This document shows, piece after piece, positions 48,770 to 63,616 of a stretch of DNA of 64,000 nucleotides. Every line of letters begins with the position of its first letter. Within the stretch, counting starts at the first letter, position 1. This DNA comes from Prosapia bicincta. Taxonomy: Eukaryota > Arthropoda > Insecta > Hemiptera > Cercopidae. A program made the translations under genes and the position numbers. The stretch spans positions 143,272,192 through 143,336,191 of the forward strand of contig JBAIZL010000001.1 of NCBI GenBank assembly GCA_036971475.1, read 5' to 3'. The notes beneath the pieces are model-generated. The model was not told where the DNA came from, did no database searches, and saw only the letters and a program-made list of their open reading frames with translations.

Positions 48770-51300
48770 TTTCTCAATATATGTCAATATGTGCTTTAAG
48801 AATAATTAGAGAAGAATATTTTAAATGAAGTGTAAACAAGTTAAAGTAGATTTATAGTAATTGTAGTATTAGTTTTGATGTAGGCTAGTTTTATATAAAT
48901 ATGGAACAGAGAGTTAAAATATTTTTGATTAAATTCAGTGTATTAATTTTGTAAAGCCCTTAAGTACCTTACACATTCATGTATCAACCCCTTTATAACT
49001 CATTAGGTTTGTAGAATTTCATAATTATTTACAGAAATTAAAGTGTATATAAATTTAAGTTTTAAGCGCTTTGAATGTAACATTTCGACAGTTTTAGCAT
49101 ACATAACTACGACTTAAAACTTACTAAGACAAACACCAAAGTAAAATAATAGATTTAAACCTTCTACTAAGGACGATTTTGTAACATCACATGGGGGAAG
49201 AGAATAAATAAACAATGAAATAGCAATAAAGAAATGGTACAAGACTTGAGTAACTGTATAAGTTGACAAAAACACCACGAATCAGAGTAGAAATATAAAT
49301 ATATATGTAAATATTAGTTTCAAAGTATATTTTATGTATCATAGACTTAAATACGATAAATGTAAAACCTATGACAGAAAAAAACAAGAGTAGTTCAAAA
49401 CTTGCACCCAAACCATAACAAATAAAAAAGAGCTTTTTTATTACCCAAAACAATAATAAATATGTATGAGAGAACAAAGGTTATAGACACTTTTTAATAG
49501 CAAAACTTTCTCTCTGTCAGTTTAATTTAGATTTGTCAGCTACCATTTTCAAAACCTTAAAACTTAGGATTCCGGTGGAGTTAAGTTGTTCGGTAAAATT
49601 ATTTGACTCTCAAAACAGGAAACTCCATAAAAATATTTTAAAAAACACTAAATAAAATTTCTTCAGAATTATAATTTAAAAAGTCAACTTTTTTAGGGCA
49701 TTTTCGTTTGCTTTTTTCTATATTTGAAATCCTTCTAGGTATTTCCTGGTCAATCCCTGCACAATATGCAGAGTTGAGAAAAATATTTTTAAGTTACTTA
49801 TAAAAATAAATACAGGCCCCCTTAAAAAATTTAACATTATATTTCTCTGGTTATTACTTTATAAACTAATAACTACTAAGTCCATTGGCATTTACAGTAT
49901 TATATAATATATGATAAATTCATTTCTAAACATAATTTAACTTTGATTTTTATAAAATAAATATGTGCCATGATTTGTAATATTATCATACATGTGTTGA
50001 GAATATTATAAATATAGTTCTTTTAAAAGTAACAGAGACATTAGTAAGAAAGAATTATATCCTACAGTGTTTTACTAATACAACATTTCAAACACAATCA
50101 AAGTTTTTAAGATAACAATAAAAAAAGTAAATATAATTACCAATTATGATGCATTTGGTTGTTATTAAAAGAAAATGAAAGTTTTAAAACTTGTGTTACA
50201 CATAACTTTATTACGACGATTATTTGAAGAAACGTGAATATGATCATTATTATTGGCAAATTATTTAAATGGAGAGACGCGGTTAAATTATTAGAATCAC
50301 CGTTAAACGAATTTCACGACAACAATGTTCGTAAAGACTTTTCACGGTTTTAATTAGCGTATGAATATTTAAACTATATTCCAGCACACCGTATTGCAGA
50401 ATGGCTACGCATTTTGCATCATTTTATACCTGTTGCAAAATATTTTAGCCTTGAAATCAGGACATGTTAGTCCTATATCATAGCGACTTTAATCTGTACT
50501 CACTTTTCTTTCGTACATCAACGGTCAACTTTGCTTCCGGCATTCATATCACATGCCTCGTTGCTGCAAAATAGTTTTGTTTAGTGATGGTGAATATACT
50601 ACATAATATTTTTTGAAGTGAAAATGTGTTTAATTGTAACATGAACTTTCGACGGTGAAACTTCGTGATTGAATGTTGTGCAGGGGCCCTTCCAACAGAT
50701 AAACTCCAAAACCAAAATTGTAATAACTCGCATAGGTGAGTACTTGTATTTGTACTTTCATAAAGGAATTTTAGAAATTGAATCTAATTTTGAAAATTTT
50801 TTACAAATCCACGACTTAAATTCCAGGTGAAGGAAAATTGTCTTTATGGTTTTCCAAAAATACAGATCTATATTGAAGGTGTTAGAGACTTGAATTTTTC
50901 GTTCTTTTTAGCTATTATTGTGAGTATATTAGTCATTCTTTCATCGATTCAAGTGACACCTATAAGTACATTTTATTAGTTCTTTCATGGCCTTTGTAAA
51001 TTAGATATGTATTATTTCGATGAGAATATGAAAAAATCGCACCATCGGCCCTGTGTTACGTTAAATATAACATATGTCATTTACTCTTGATTTCGTTTTA
51101 AGCGATAATTTTTAGTTATTATAATCACCGAAGATAGCTTAAGATGTTTTAAACATGATAATAAGAACTACTAATTTGAACTATAATGTCATAGTTAATG
51201 ATTTTGCTAAATTAAATCATAAATTAAATCAGTTATAACAACTCTAGTAATACATATACTATACATTTTTAATCATCCTCTTGATTTGCTCTATATTTAC
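48770..51300. other. duplicated AT-rich DNA, no gene seen
   Basis: Matches 15960-18480; nothing recognised. Confidence 0.45.
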
Positions 51301-51307
51301 TCATCTG

Positions 51308-51668
51308 TGTCCATACGTGAAGCTAGTTATTCACCACATTCCAGTGTGCTCCTTGCATACTGCGTTGTCGCATTCGCTGCAACTGATCTGGATAAATCAT
51401 TCCTTTCTTAGAGGACAGTATTAACAGGCAGGTCTCACTGGACGTGTTATTGATTCATTTCCAATATTTCGTTTTGTCTTATATTTCTAGGTGGAAGACT
51501 GTTGATTAGTGCTTGTCTCAGTAAATGAGGAGCTATTTTTTTCCTGGTTGAGTAATAAAAACTCTTCTGATCATCATGTTATCTATGTTTGAGCGGAAGA
51601 TTTGTTGACCATTATTTAAAACTAAATTCAACAATCCACAGAACATAGTAAAAGGTCAACAGTTACAT
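51308..51668 (-). pseudogene. piggyBac-like C-terminal remnant, copy B
   Basis: Counterpart of 18487-18845. The LLRQALINSLPPRNIR segment and the cysteine-rich end remain readable across frameshifts. The associated acidic piece lies at about 51780-51840. Confidence 0.5.
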
Positions 51669-52949
51669 GAATAAAGAAGGTCTGGATGCATCATTGCCTC
51701 TGTTCCCACACCCACTTCATGACCGTCTTCTTCCAAATCAGATCTGTGGTTACTAAATTGTTCAATGGAAGCATAAAGTTGTTCTAATGGGACATCTTTG
51801 AATCACTGAAATTTTCTTCATCACTTTCAGCAAGACACGGAAAAGTGTTTAAATAATTTTTAGTAAATGAACTACAATTGATAATATTATAATATAATAA
51901 AATATTGTAATAATACAACAATAAAACATAAGAAAATAAGCAAATAAAACAACCTTACAAAACACTTCAGGTTTCGGCGAATCTTTAAATGTTAGGATAG
52001 TAATAAAAAATTGGTAAAGTTATTATTAAAAACTGTTAGTTACTAAAATAAGTCAAAACAAATTCTGAAAAAAGCCACTCGCGATCGGTCCCAGGGCTAT
52101 AATTAATCTAGCATTAGCAGTAACACAATAGGCTCCGCCGATATATCGGACCTAACCTCCCATCGCCCTCCGACTGTTGGAAATTCTAACTTTCACTCTA
52201 GTATTTCTCTCCACTCGGATAAATAACTAGAATTACGAAATTCTAACCTCAAACATAACAGTTTTATTTAAAAAAATACTAAAATTGTTAGATTCAACCT
52301 AACAGCGGGACCAATCGCGTATTAAATAATTTCCAAAATATATTCAACACAGTACTTATAATTGTTCACAAATTGTCTAGATGTGCCCCACCGTTCTAAC
52401 ACAGTAAATGAAGGTCCTGACTTAATAAATAAATATATAGCAGCCGACAAAACTACCCTTGTGTTTACCAGGACAACTTACACACTCACACACAGGTTTA
52501 TACAGTACCACTAGTCAATAACTTCAAAAGTTTTCCATCAAATGGTAGTATACTTTCAGCAAAATGTTGGAACATTTTTGTTTACGTAGAAAGTATTTCT
52601 AAAATTGTTATTACTGCTGAAGGTGTAACTCAATGTGAACTCTAAAGCTAAATAACACTCCCAGAGAAAGGGAGAGCCAGTCAGACAAGGTAGAAACAAA
52701 GAAAGAATAATGAACAACACTGTATCAGTCCAGTTCACTGAGTAATTCTAAGGGCCTCCTTTCCAACGTTACCTCTCTAATCCTGTTTAAATCGTAATCC
52801 TATTTAGTTCTCATTCAAAGCTAGTTTTATACATAATGAAACACGTAAAGGTTTCGTTTTGCAAACATTATACAAGGGTTATCTAATTTTTGTCATTTCG
52901 TAGTATACCGTTTTGGGGTTGAGGGTGATAATTTATTTCTAAATGAAGA

Positions 52950-52950
<1 letters not shown>

Positions 52951-53003
<53 letters not shown>
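52951..53003 (+). repeat. (TA)n array, copy B
   Basis: Counterpart of 20138-20172 and longer by about 18 bases. Confidence 0.9.
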
Positions 53004-53008
<5 letters not shown>

Positions 53009-53009
53009 A

Positions 53010-56000
53010 AGAGGCTTTAAATTTTATTTTGTGTTCAAATTTTTTAAAAAAAGAAAAAAAACAATTTTTTACAGTGCCATCGTGAAGTATAATTTATTTA
53101 AAGTTGGAACTTTCCTAAACTGTTTATGAATTAAAATTCTAAACTGTACCAGTCAGACACTACTTCTCTGAGATATTGACAGCCCACTGGCACATGTTAC
53201 ATTATTTACTTTTAACCAAGGTTACCTCCACACCATAATAGTTTATATAGTGCATCCTCATACTTTTTCGCGAATACTAATTTTCATTGAATGCGTTAAA
53301 AGTACCCGTGCCATCGAAGAATACCACTGTGTAGGATATGGTTAAAACTATAAGTGAATAAATATAGATCTTATTAACGTTCCAGAACGGATGGTTCAAT
53401 TATAGCTATAAATACCTGATTTTACAGCATTGGAATTTTATTCTTCGGGTTACATAACAAATTTAATGGTTGAGTTTATTTAGAGTTTTATAGGCTATCT
53501 CAACATTTACCAATTTAAAAATAGAATCTGACCCTTTTGTTAAAATATTATCAAAAGGTAATCTAATATAAATAAATTTTTAACTTCTTTTCGAAGAGTG
53601 GTAGATATGCTTAAAACATATTTCAATCTTTGTTTCATAACAATTTTATCTACTAGTATATATACTAGTAGCTAATAGAATATCATTAGCTCTTATTAGA
53701 AGCTCTGAATATAAAGTTGAAATTTAAAGATATGACAAAAAATGTACAAGCTCTCTTAAAATATATATACTAATAAACCATTCATCCGGCCTATAATTTG
53801 TAAAATTCATGTAGTTACAAAACCTAAATTATATTAAGTCTAGCCTTAAAACATTATGACTTGTATTCTATTATGTAATTTAAATTTACTCACTATCGGT
53901 TTCCTTAGTGCAATCGAAAAATGGAATTGGTCATTCACTTTGCGATTTACAAACTAATATTTTGCAAGAAGTTAAACAAATTTTAGTTTTCATTTTTTGT
54001 GTTTTCCGCAAGGTAAGCAAGGTTCAGTTTTTGATTGTTTGGTTCCATAATGTAATTCCTCAATCAAAATATTTCAATAAAGAGAACAATGTTTTTGGAA
54101 AGAGATCTGAGTTATTTCTCGTTAGTGAGAAAAGTAGCTCGTTATTTCAAATGATCTTCCATAAACAGGCTTGACGATTCGTTTCTCCTGTTGACTGGTC
54201 TACAGGAAACAAGGATTCTACTGGATGAAGGAGCATAATTCACGAGAATCGAAGTAAATGTTAACTATAAATAACATTTATGAAGAAGTAATAACTATGC
54301 AACACAGAAAAATGATCAAACTGAATGAAAAATCTTTCATAAAGACAGTATGTCTAATACATAGGGTAATCGTAATGCAAACAATTTTAGTTAGATGTCC
54401 ATACGCGCAGCGGAATAGAGTATAGTGGTCGCAATATATAGTGGTCGTCTTCACAGGTCAATACCAAATGAACTACTGAAGGAAATACAATAGAACCTTG
54501 GAATCACGTAGATAAGATAAGGAACTGAGAATACTCAACATCTCAGCACAATTCATAGAGTGCTTTTTCAACAGTTTATTAATTGTACGAATTTGCGGCA
54601 CGGAGTACCGCGCCGCGCCCGCTTAACGGTTAACATCAAAGTTCTTCAAATGCATCTCCACATCCAAATACTGAACTATGAAATATTGAAATATTCGCTT
54701 CCTCCTACTCATGGCGGAATAACTAGTCATATTTTTTTTACGGTTTCCTAGTTATCAACAATTGAATATTATTTTGTGCACTAGACAAAGATTTACTCAA
54801 ACCGTTAAATCAGTGATCAAGCTTGGGTTTAACAGGTGGCAGCCGGTTTCGGAATCAATAAGGAAGAATTCCTATACATAGTAGGATGTGAATGAAATTT
54901 GAGGAAAGATTTTCACTTGAAAATTTTAAAAACTCCAATAAAATGAAACAAATAACAACCATCAATATATAATATTTTCTGGAGTGTGCAAGAAAAGAGA
55001 GACAAAGACATAAGTAAGTTTTGTTGACTGATAAATATTTCTAAATTCAAAGTTTAGGATTATTTTCAACTCTGCTTAGGTTATTCAACATGTTGTTTAT
55101 TGGAACAATCACTTAGGAAACAACCAAAGTTGGCTTTTCCTGGAATACGTGAGCTGTAACCAAAAGCAACCGGCATTACACAAAAAATCGGAAAAAAACA
55201 AATCATTGGTAATATTTTTTTAATATGTAACTGAATATAATGACGGATGCTTTTATAAAGCTAGATAACATTAGTATAATTTAAAATATCTAGGTAAATT
55301 ATCTCACAAAATATTACAAGTAAGTACATTCATATGGAAGTACTAAGTACCTGTATAGACAATTCGTAAGACTCAAATATTGTCCACCTCTAAATACATC
55401 AGTTTTCTCTGGACCTTTGCCGCTGTTGCTTTCTGCCTCAGTCTCCGACGAACATGAGAATTTGTTTTTATCTGCATAAATACATTACCCCTTCCTCTTT
55501 CATTTTCTTTTGGTTATATATGTTTTCCGTGTGCCATCTAATGCACTCTTGATACACAGCATTATCTTCTGCAGTTTTTCACTTCAGTACAATTAAATAC
55601 GTCTAAGGGAATTTTTTGTAGGTTTTTAGTGACGTAATCTACATTCGTGCTGCGAAAAGACATACCAGTTGTTGTTGTAATTGCTTAGAGTTATACTAAT
55701 CTATAAGTCATTCAAAATTATTTTACAATAATAGTTAAATTTAAATCCCTAACCGAAATAAGTTTACTAGTGAAATAACAGTGAAATAAATACTAGTGAA
55801 CAATGAAATAAATATTTCACTGTTGTAATGTAATGCATTTAAACACGCATTAAGGTTTTCATATTTTTGGTTGTAAAACGATACTATTAATTTAAACGTT
55901 CTAAAAACGATTTATTTCTTAATTACAATTTCAAATAAGTTTAAAATGATAAACTTTAAATGACAATGAAAATAGAGTAATCGATGGAGTAAATAAACCC

Positions 56001-56640
56001 TGCTATTTTGTTACTACTAATCCACTTAAAATGTTATTATATTTATCTTATTGTACTTGTCCTTAAACTTAGTAATTGATAAACTATAATAAAGCAATCC
56101 TCCCGCTTTATTTTATTTAAAATATTTCTGAAAATATTGGCAAATCAGATAATCAGTTAACAACGTCCTAATTCCAAAATCTGTTGTTTTTTTGAAGGTC
56201 AAAACGTTGATAAAATCCATTAAAATACCATATTGAAATACTGATATATAATTAACAAAAAAAGTTTTATGAACTAAATAAATATCCAAAGTGTTTAGAC
56301 CAGTGCGAATATTTTTAGAAAAGGTTCTGAAAATCTTCTTACTACTTATATTAAAGCTTATAATTTCATTTATTTCCGAAAAAACTATTTTAAAACAGTT
56401 CGATCTTAAGATCATGTAAATATTAAGATATAAGCTGTAAATACTGGTCCGTATCATTTAAATCAGGATACGACCCGTATCTGACATCTGATCCTACAAA
56501 CGGCCTTTATCTATGAGAACAAACATATATCAAAATTATTGCACTGTAGTTTAGGTTTATAAACATCAAACCAAAATTAACAATAGTTTTTTTTTTGATA
56601 GCATTATTTTTTATAATTTTTCAGATTTATTTTCTATAGT
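53010..56640. other. duplicated AT-rich DNA, no firm gene
   Basis: Matches 20180-23810. The exon-like stretch at 53909-54012 keeps its splice-like borders but carries three amino-acid changes. Confidence 0.4.
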
Positions 56641-56650
56641 AAATATATAA

Positions 56651-56840
56651 ATAGTTACATAGATAGATAGATAAATAGATATATAATTAGATGAATAGAT
56701 ATATAGATAAATAGAGAAAGCAAGATACAGAGAGAGAAACAGAGAGAGATAGAGATTGAGAGAAGGAGAGAGTGGGGGAGAAATTAGTAAGAGAGCGGGA
56801 GAGTGTGAGAAATAGATAGAGGAAAGGGTAGAGAGAGATT
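56651..56840 (+). repeat. GATA/GAGA simple repeat, copy B
   Basis: Counterpart of 23820-24018 with a shorter GAGA part. Confidence 0.9.
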
Positions 56841-57289
56841 TTTTTTGTTGATTAATGTTTCGCTTATCGCTTTCCAGAAGAAATAGATAAATCTTTCTAT
56901 TTTTCCTTACGAAGCTATGCCACTAATTGAAATTTAAAAAAAAAAAAAAACTTGTCCGATTGTACTCCAATATCGTTTTGTTATTTGGTTGTAACAATCT
57001 GTTATTTTAGGTATGTATGGGGTTTATTTATTACAAAAACCTTACTTTTATTAATTTTGAAAATACTCATTGGGTCAATAGTTTTCCTTACCAATTATAT
57101 CTTCCGATTTGTCTTAGGCAGACTAAATGTCAATTCAAATCGTTCTTAAGAACGGCAGATTACATTGAAATTTTCGTTTGTATTTAAAAAAAAAGATTGA
57201 ATTTTAAAAATATTTAAACCTAATACACTTTCATAATTTTGGTTATTACAGGGCTTAAAACATTAAATTAAATACAAAAGGTTCATATA

Positions 57290-60200
57290 TAATACACATT
57301 GTAAGAGCAACGCTAGGTCAAATGCATACTGGTTTTGTATATTTACTGATTACGTTCTATCGAAAAATTTCAAGAAATAAAATTTAAAACATGCAATTCC
57401 AATCGCTTGAACTTACCTAGCCTGGTAAACAAATTTTAAAGCTTCACACGGCTTTACTCTCTTGACATAGCATATTTTTGAAAGTATAAAAAAACGAAGC
57501 TAAGATAATTATAAAACAGTTTCAAGTTGTTAATAAATTTCGAAATCGAATTTATTAAAAGTAAAACTAGCTTCTGACGAAAGAAATTAACGATTGCAAC
57601 CTGCAATGGTCAAATTGATCGTTACAAAAATCTAGGTAATTGGAGATAACTTTCATTTAGTTCAAGGAGCGTAGATTTGTAAGGATTATAAATAAATTTA
57701 AAAAAATAAAAATATGACCAGATGAATAAAAGTACTGGTTGGCTAGGCATAAGTTTAATAAATCATAATTGTTTTAATGCGTTAAACAACAAAATAACCT
57801 AAAATTCGTTACCTACAATTCAGGCTATAAAAATGTAAAGCTTATTTGGATGGGCAAAAATAATGAGAACAAAGTTTCTTATAAAATCTTTCAACAGAAC
57901 ATAATATGTGCTGCAGTTAATAAGACTTGCTAAAATAAAACAAGGTAATAAATGATTTTGGAGAGACATAAACAATTAAACTGTTTCAACAAAATGTGAA
58001 ATTCAAATCAAATCATCATGTAACTTAATAGGCTGTAATAAAAGTCGAAACAAAATAATGAAAGAAAATACTCCCGGCCAGGAGTTGAGATTAAAAGTAA
58101 ACAAGGTCGTTGCTGAGGCTATTAAGGCTCTAAAAGGTTAATATACGCAGCTTGATTTAAACAGGGGAAGTAAAGAAGGAAGCGTGGGGTATAATAAGTA
58201 GGTCGTGTATTATTAAGCTCCTAAAATTAGGAGTCAAAAGATGTGTTAACGAGCTTAAATTTGTGCAAGATGAGATACTGAAGTAATAGGATATTTGAGC
58301 TATTTGCTCAAATATCAAAATCAACACCACCTTGACCCGTAAAATGAGTCGTATTGAGACCCCGTCCATTAAATATAATAAGAAATCATAGTGAATTGCT
58401 GTGAAAAAGTTACGACCATCCAACCAATTAAGTAAAATGATTAAACAAAAACAAAAAATAATTACTAAAGCCTATGTGAGAACGCCGTTTAAAGACAAGA
58501 CGGAGAAAAGAAAGAATATATCAGTCTAAGGTTTTATAAATAATATTGTTCATTTAAATTACACTTTTACATCCATATCAATGGAAATTCGAAATTAAAT
58601 ATAAAGAAATGACCTAAGAGAAACAGACTACTCTTGGGCTGACTAAATTAAAACTTAACTTTTCAAAATTTACTCTCTAATTAACCGTTTGCATGGAATG
58701 ATGATAAATTATATAATTGAGTAAAATATGTTCAATATGGCTTTATTTCTTAAACAAATGATGCTATTTCTTTATCGATTATATAAAGAAAGTAATGATT
58801 ATAATTGTGATTAAGTAAATGTGTTTCAATATGTGTAACCTAATAAAAATGGTAAGAAACTTACCACACTTTTGGGTAAATCTTTGTCAGAGTTAAATAT
58901 TTGTGTTTTTATTTAGGTAACAAATATTATAAGTAAATTTTTATTGTTTAATTGAAGTGTAAAAGATATAATGATATGTTTGGAATTATTTGGCGTAGTC
59001 TACCTCATACTAGGAGAATAGAGTGAATAAATTATGCCTAGTTTAAATGGAATCAGGTAGCCTAGTTTAAATATAGGGTGAATAACTTAAAAATATTAAT
59101 GCGGTATTAGGATGGTAAATAAATAATTAGAATTTAATTATATATATGTTTTGCACGGGTTATTTTATTAAATTTAAACAAAAATTTGGTCCCAAATTTA
59201 AATAATTTGCTTGTTGTCAACCAAAATAAATTCATTGCTTAAAAAAAAAGATAATACTTAGAACACAAATAAAATTTAATCTTCTTTTACTCAACAAGTA
59301 CTTAATAAGAAAGTGAATAATTATGGTTATAATTTACAGAGTTTTGGTCATATTTTAAGTAGTATATTAAGTGTAAAACCAAAGAAATTAGTAATCAGAT
59401 AATAAAAGGTATAATAAATGTAAGTGTGTTCTGTTTTAAATAGGATTGAGTTATATTTTCTATAAAGTAGGTTTCATTGGGTGTCCTATTATAATCTTTA
59501 AGTCAGTAGTGTCTCAAAAAGATCCTTAAACACTGATAAGAGCTTAGGAAGGATCATAAAAGGCTGATTGGTTTTGGTTATTAATTAAGGAGTTTGTCCT
59601 TCTGAGAGGTTTATAACTTGTGCTAAAGCTAAAGAACCAGAATTCGAATTCAAGAGATTACCCATTACTTTCCAGCGGACAAGGAGTGGTTTAACATCTT
59701 AAGTTTGAGAGCAGTAAGGAAATGAGTTGCTCGAACGTATAATAGTAGAAGTGAGTTAAGTGGTAAAAGGTCCGTAGGAAGCCTCGTGGTGATCTTTCCG
59801 CTATGGCTGGTGGAAGAAAGAACAAAAGCAGTTTCTTATGGTAGGTTGTAGAATCCCTCACCCATAAACCTTAATAAAAAGCCTTTCATTGGTTTACGGT
59901 TTATCATGGCATTCTTTCTCCTAGGGTGGTCTTAATAACAATTTTAGAAACAAAAATGTGTTTTAAGCTAGTCCGATTTTTACATTTCCTAAAATAACAA
60001 ATATATATATTAATATACTTAATTTTATCTAAAAATCATTTACCATGTTACAAAATGATAGTTAATAAGTCGAATTTTGGGTGGAAAAAATGTATATGTA
60101 TTTGTGTGTGTGTTCGTGTGTGTGTGTGTGTGTATAAAATTAATATCTATATGTAGAACATTCTTCCATTTCTCCTAATTTAGAAACGTGTGAGTTATTG

Positions 60201-60860
60201 TAAAAGAAAAAAATGCCATTATAAGAGACAATAAAATTAAGAAAAGAGATGGGATTAATGATCTAAAATTTATTAGTCCTTCACTGTGTAACTCCATTTC
60301 CCTCCCACTGTATGTTTCTTGTTTAATCCTGTTTAGATCCTAAACCCATTTCCTTGTAATCCTGAACTAGTCTGTAATATATACTAAAGCACGTAGCCGA
60401 GATGCTACTGAAACTTGTGAAGGAGTTAAACACATATCCTCTCTGTTTAGTTGTACACGGATAAACTTTCTAAAGAAATTGTTCAATATCAACTTATTTG
60501 GGAAATCATTCATTTCGAAATATCAACATACGAGATTTATTTTGTAAATTTGTTTTTTTTTTAAGTTTGTATGTTGGTCGCTTAGAGATTTTTACCTTAG
60601 GGAAATTGTTCAAGCAAAATCTTCAGTCTTTCATGCATACAAGTTATAGACATCGCCCTTTGAAGGTAATTTTGTATTGTCAAAATAGTTTTTTTTGTCC
60701 TGATCAAATATATAATTAAAAACGGAAGCATTTGTTTTTTTTATTCCCCGCAATATCTCTCGACTTCGACTCTACATTAAACCAATTCCTAAAGAGGTGG
60801 GTTTCTTGTACCACCGGCAGCATATCCGTATAATGATCTAGGAGGTAAGAGTATACTGAG
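57290..60860. other. right part of copy B, no gene seen
   Basis: Matches 24380-27960. It contains the conserved hairpin at 58290-58316 and an expanded (GT)n tract at about 60100-60133. Confidence 0.45.
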
Positions 60861-61059
60861 AGTGCTTCTCTTTGTTATTCCTCGTCCACGAATACTTAGG
60901 TTCATCTACTTCCAATGACCTTGACCCAGGAGATTCTAATAAACAATCATTTAATGTTTCCATTCCGCTATTGCTAGCACGAACTCCTTTCTGACGACGC
61001 AATTTTCTCGTAGCTTCCAGCAAATTATGACAATTAACCCACTCTTGAAAAGAATGCAT
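60838..61059 (-). CDS. candidate protein-coding exon or short gene, unidentified
   Basis: The minus strand is open from an ATG at 61059 to TAG at 60838 (73 codons). It is clearly less AT-rich than its surroundings, with varied codons rather than the AT-only codons of chance frames here. The peptide is polar and charged, with LLEATRKLRRQKGVRASNSG in the N-terminal half and SLEVDEPKYSWTRNNKEK near the end. It has no signal peptide or membrane segment, and I recognise no domain. A good acceptor-like TTCTTTTCAAG lies at about 61047, so the true exon may start there rather than at the ATG. Only a weak donor (GTATAC) is visible near the end. An overlapping frame just upstream is also open (VVENDYILHGGYLKNIHY). 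Only the last roughly nine codons lie in the duplicated segment; the rest is outside it. Confidence 0.4.
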   Translation of the reverse strand: MHSFQEWVNCHNLLEATRKLRRQKGVRASNSGMETLNDCLLESPGSRSLEVDEPKYSWTRNNKEKHSQYTLTS

Positions 61060-61069
61060 AATGGATGTT

Positions 61070-63610
61070 CTTTAAATAACCACCATGAAGAATATAGTCA
61101 TTTTCAACTACCTGTTTAAGATAATAAATGGGAATTTTACAAAAGCTCCGCCTGATATTTGAAAGTAGCACATTTCTTCAGTGTATGTGTATTGGACACA
61201 CGTCCAAGTACCATACAAGCTAACATCTGGCAACCAAAATCTAATAGCTCAGGCGTTATAGCTAGTTGTTTTTGGAAAAAAATCGTGATATTTTATTAAA
61301 CGTGTACATATTTTTATAATGAATGATTAGATATATTTGAGCCACAAGAATTCCTTACTTATAATTTAGTGTATATAAAACCCTTTGTTTACCCATGTTT
61401 GCCCTGTATTGATGAACAAAATAATCAATTCTCAAAGAAATATAAATTTTAACATAAGAACACAATCAGGCAACGGGTGTTGCTGTGATTATTTTTTTAC
61501 TTATTGGAGCAACAAAATTTATTAAGATGAAAACCTTATTTTATGTAAAACGATCCTTGATTTTAATTTTTTATGTGCTGAAACCATTATATTTTGACCA
61601 CTATACTTATATTTAAATTTTTTACCGAATCGGTTACTGTGTAGAAAAACTCTTTACTTAAAGAAAAATTCCAAGTAAATATTTCATGGAACAATTCATA
61701 ATTACGAGTGTAACTTTATCCAATAATACATAGTTGTATTGTTTATTTTCAATTCATTGAATTTGTTAAGGGAAATTAGTGGAAAAGAGAGGGGTTACGG
61801 TAATACTGTTTTTTTTTTAAATTAAACAATTTAAGTCAAGTGAAACGGAAAAATATAAATTATATTTTAATTTCAACTAACGAAGATTATTACTTCTTTT
61901 GGTTTATATTTAAAACATCTACTACTCATATTTGTATTGTATTTATTAACGTTTAATATTAGAAATTGTAATTATTATCTGATAAAATATAACAAAATAG
62001 TTTAGAAGGTACAGCACTATTCTGCAATGAAAAAGATGGAAACAAAGGAACCTGATTAAATTAAAGTTTGGAGATTAAATAGTAACCAATGCTCAACAAA
62101 GCTTCGATGACAAATTCTATAACCAGATATAAATAGTTTTATTGCAGAGTTACTTTAATTGTTATAAATTATCATCCTTTCAGAAGAGTCTATACGTTAT
62201 TTTTATTTCTAGACAGTTATACATATTATTTTAAAAATATTCGAGATTAATATAATAGTATTTGCAAAAGTACCTGCATGTGTAGCTTGTACTAAAACAG
62301 AACTCTTTGTGAGAGACCAAACTCATGATTATCAATCGTCATCGGTCTGCACTAGAGGTGATCACTTTTCTGTTGTCAACCTACTACAACGGTTAACGGC
62401 AACAATTGTCATTCATGGCCACGATAACTCTATGAGTATTCTATTGTTTAAACATGTTAATGCGTAAAGTCACTCCAATATTCGTAGTAGAGGAATCTAT
62501 TTCGTAAAGGGGATTCGTAGTAGCAGACATAGGCTAGTAGCGATCAGGATATAATTGCTCGGGTGACAATAAAATAGTCCCAACTCTCCAATCACTCACT
62601 TGTTTTTAAACTGTGCATCAGCTGTGGTATTGTGCACATAGTTCAACTAGAATTACAAAGTTCATCGTTGTAACATGATGATATAATCAAATAGTCGAAT
62701 TCGATATTTGGGACCTGTTAGGGGTTTAAACATAGTATTAGAAAAACGGGTTTCTGGTTATTTAAAGAAAAAACAAACAATCCAGGATTTCAAAAAAAAT
62801 ACTAGAAGACCAAACGATACCTTTTACGTCATAAGGGCCAACTAGGAAAAAAATTAAAAATCAAGATTTTTGGTATAGCCCATTAAATTTGGTTATTCAG
62901 GAATATTATTTTACACCAACATTTTAAAGAAATGAATATTGATTCTGTTCCCATAATATCTTCTAATTTACAGGATTTGGCATTAGTTTGACATACAAAA
63001 AAAAATAATCGGCATCCAATAAACGCAAACGAACAATTTAAAACCTACCTGTGATCAATATTAACAATTTTAATAATAATATAAAACTGTTTAGAAAAGT
63101 TTTTGTATAAACATCATTTTAAAAATTATCATTATGTAATTAAGTCCCTGTCGAGTTTAATAACCTTAGCAGGATAACCTAATTATGTTTTATTTATTTA
63201 ATTTTTGTAGCTTTAAATTGGTTTTTAACTGTTATTCATTAAATGGTACGTAGCTATTGCAGGTGTACTTGAAAATTTAATGACAAAATAAAATTTTAAA
63301 CTAATTTTAGCCTTTAAAACTACATTACGAAAATTATTTATCAGTAATTATGTTAGGTAATGTGTTGCGACATTTTGTTTAAACCCCTTAAATTGAGGTA
63401 TTGATTTTTTAATTTTATTTTTTAATATTTCTCACTGTTATAATTATAGTAACTATTATTTGAATAATTTTCTGTCAATTTTATTTTACCTCTGTTACTA
63501 GAAATAAATTTATCATATCTCCAAAACGCTTGATAAAAAGTTAATGTAAAAACCAGGATTAACCAGAAAAACGTTTTATTTAAATATCCTAATGTAAACT
63601 GCGATTGCAA
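61070..63610. other. right flank, no gene seen
   Basis: AT-rich sequence. A patch at 62300-62420 is less AT-rich, but no coding or RNA motif was recognised. Confidence 0.5.
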
Positions 63611-63616
63611 TTAAAT

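Larger units (their letters stand above)
39430..60867 (+). repeat. segmental duplication, copy B (~21.4 kb)
   Basis: Direct-orientation homologue of 6312-27967. Features present only here: an insertion at 42293-42490, about 22 bases near 42183, and about 100 bases at 57190-57290. Its left border is a (TA)n array as in copy A. Its right border runs into unrelated sequence different from that following copy A. Confidence 0.95.
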
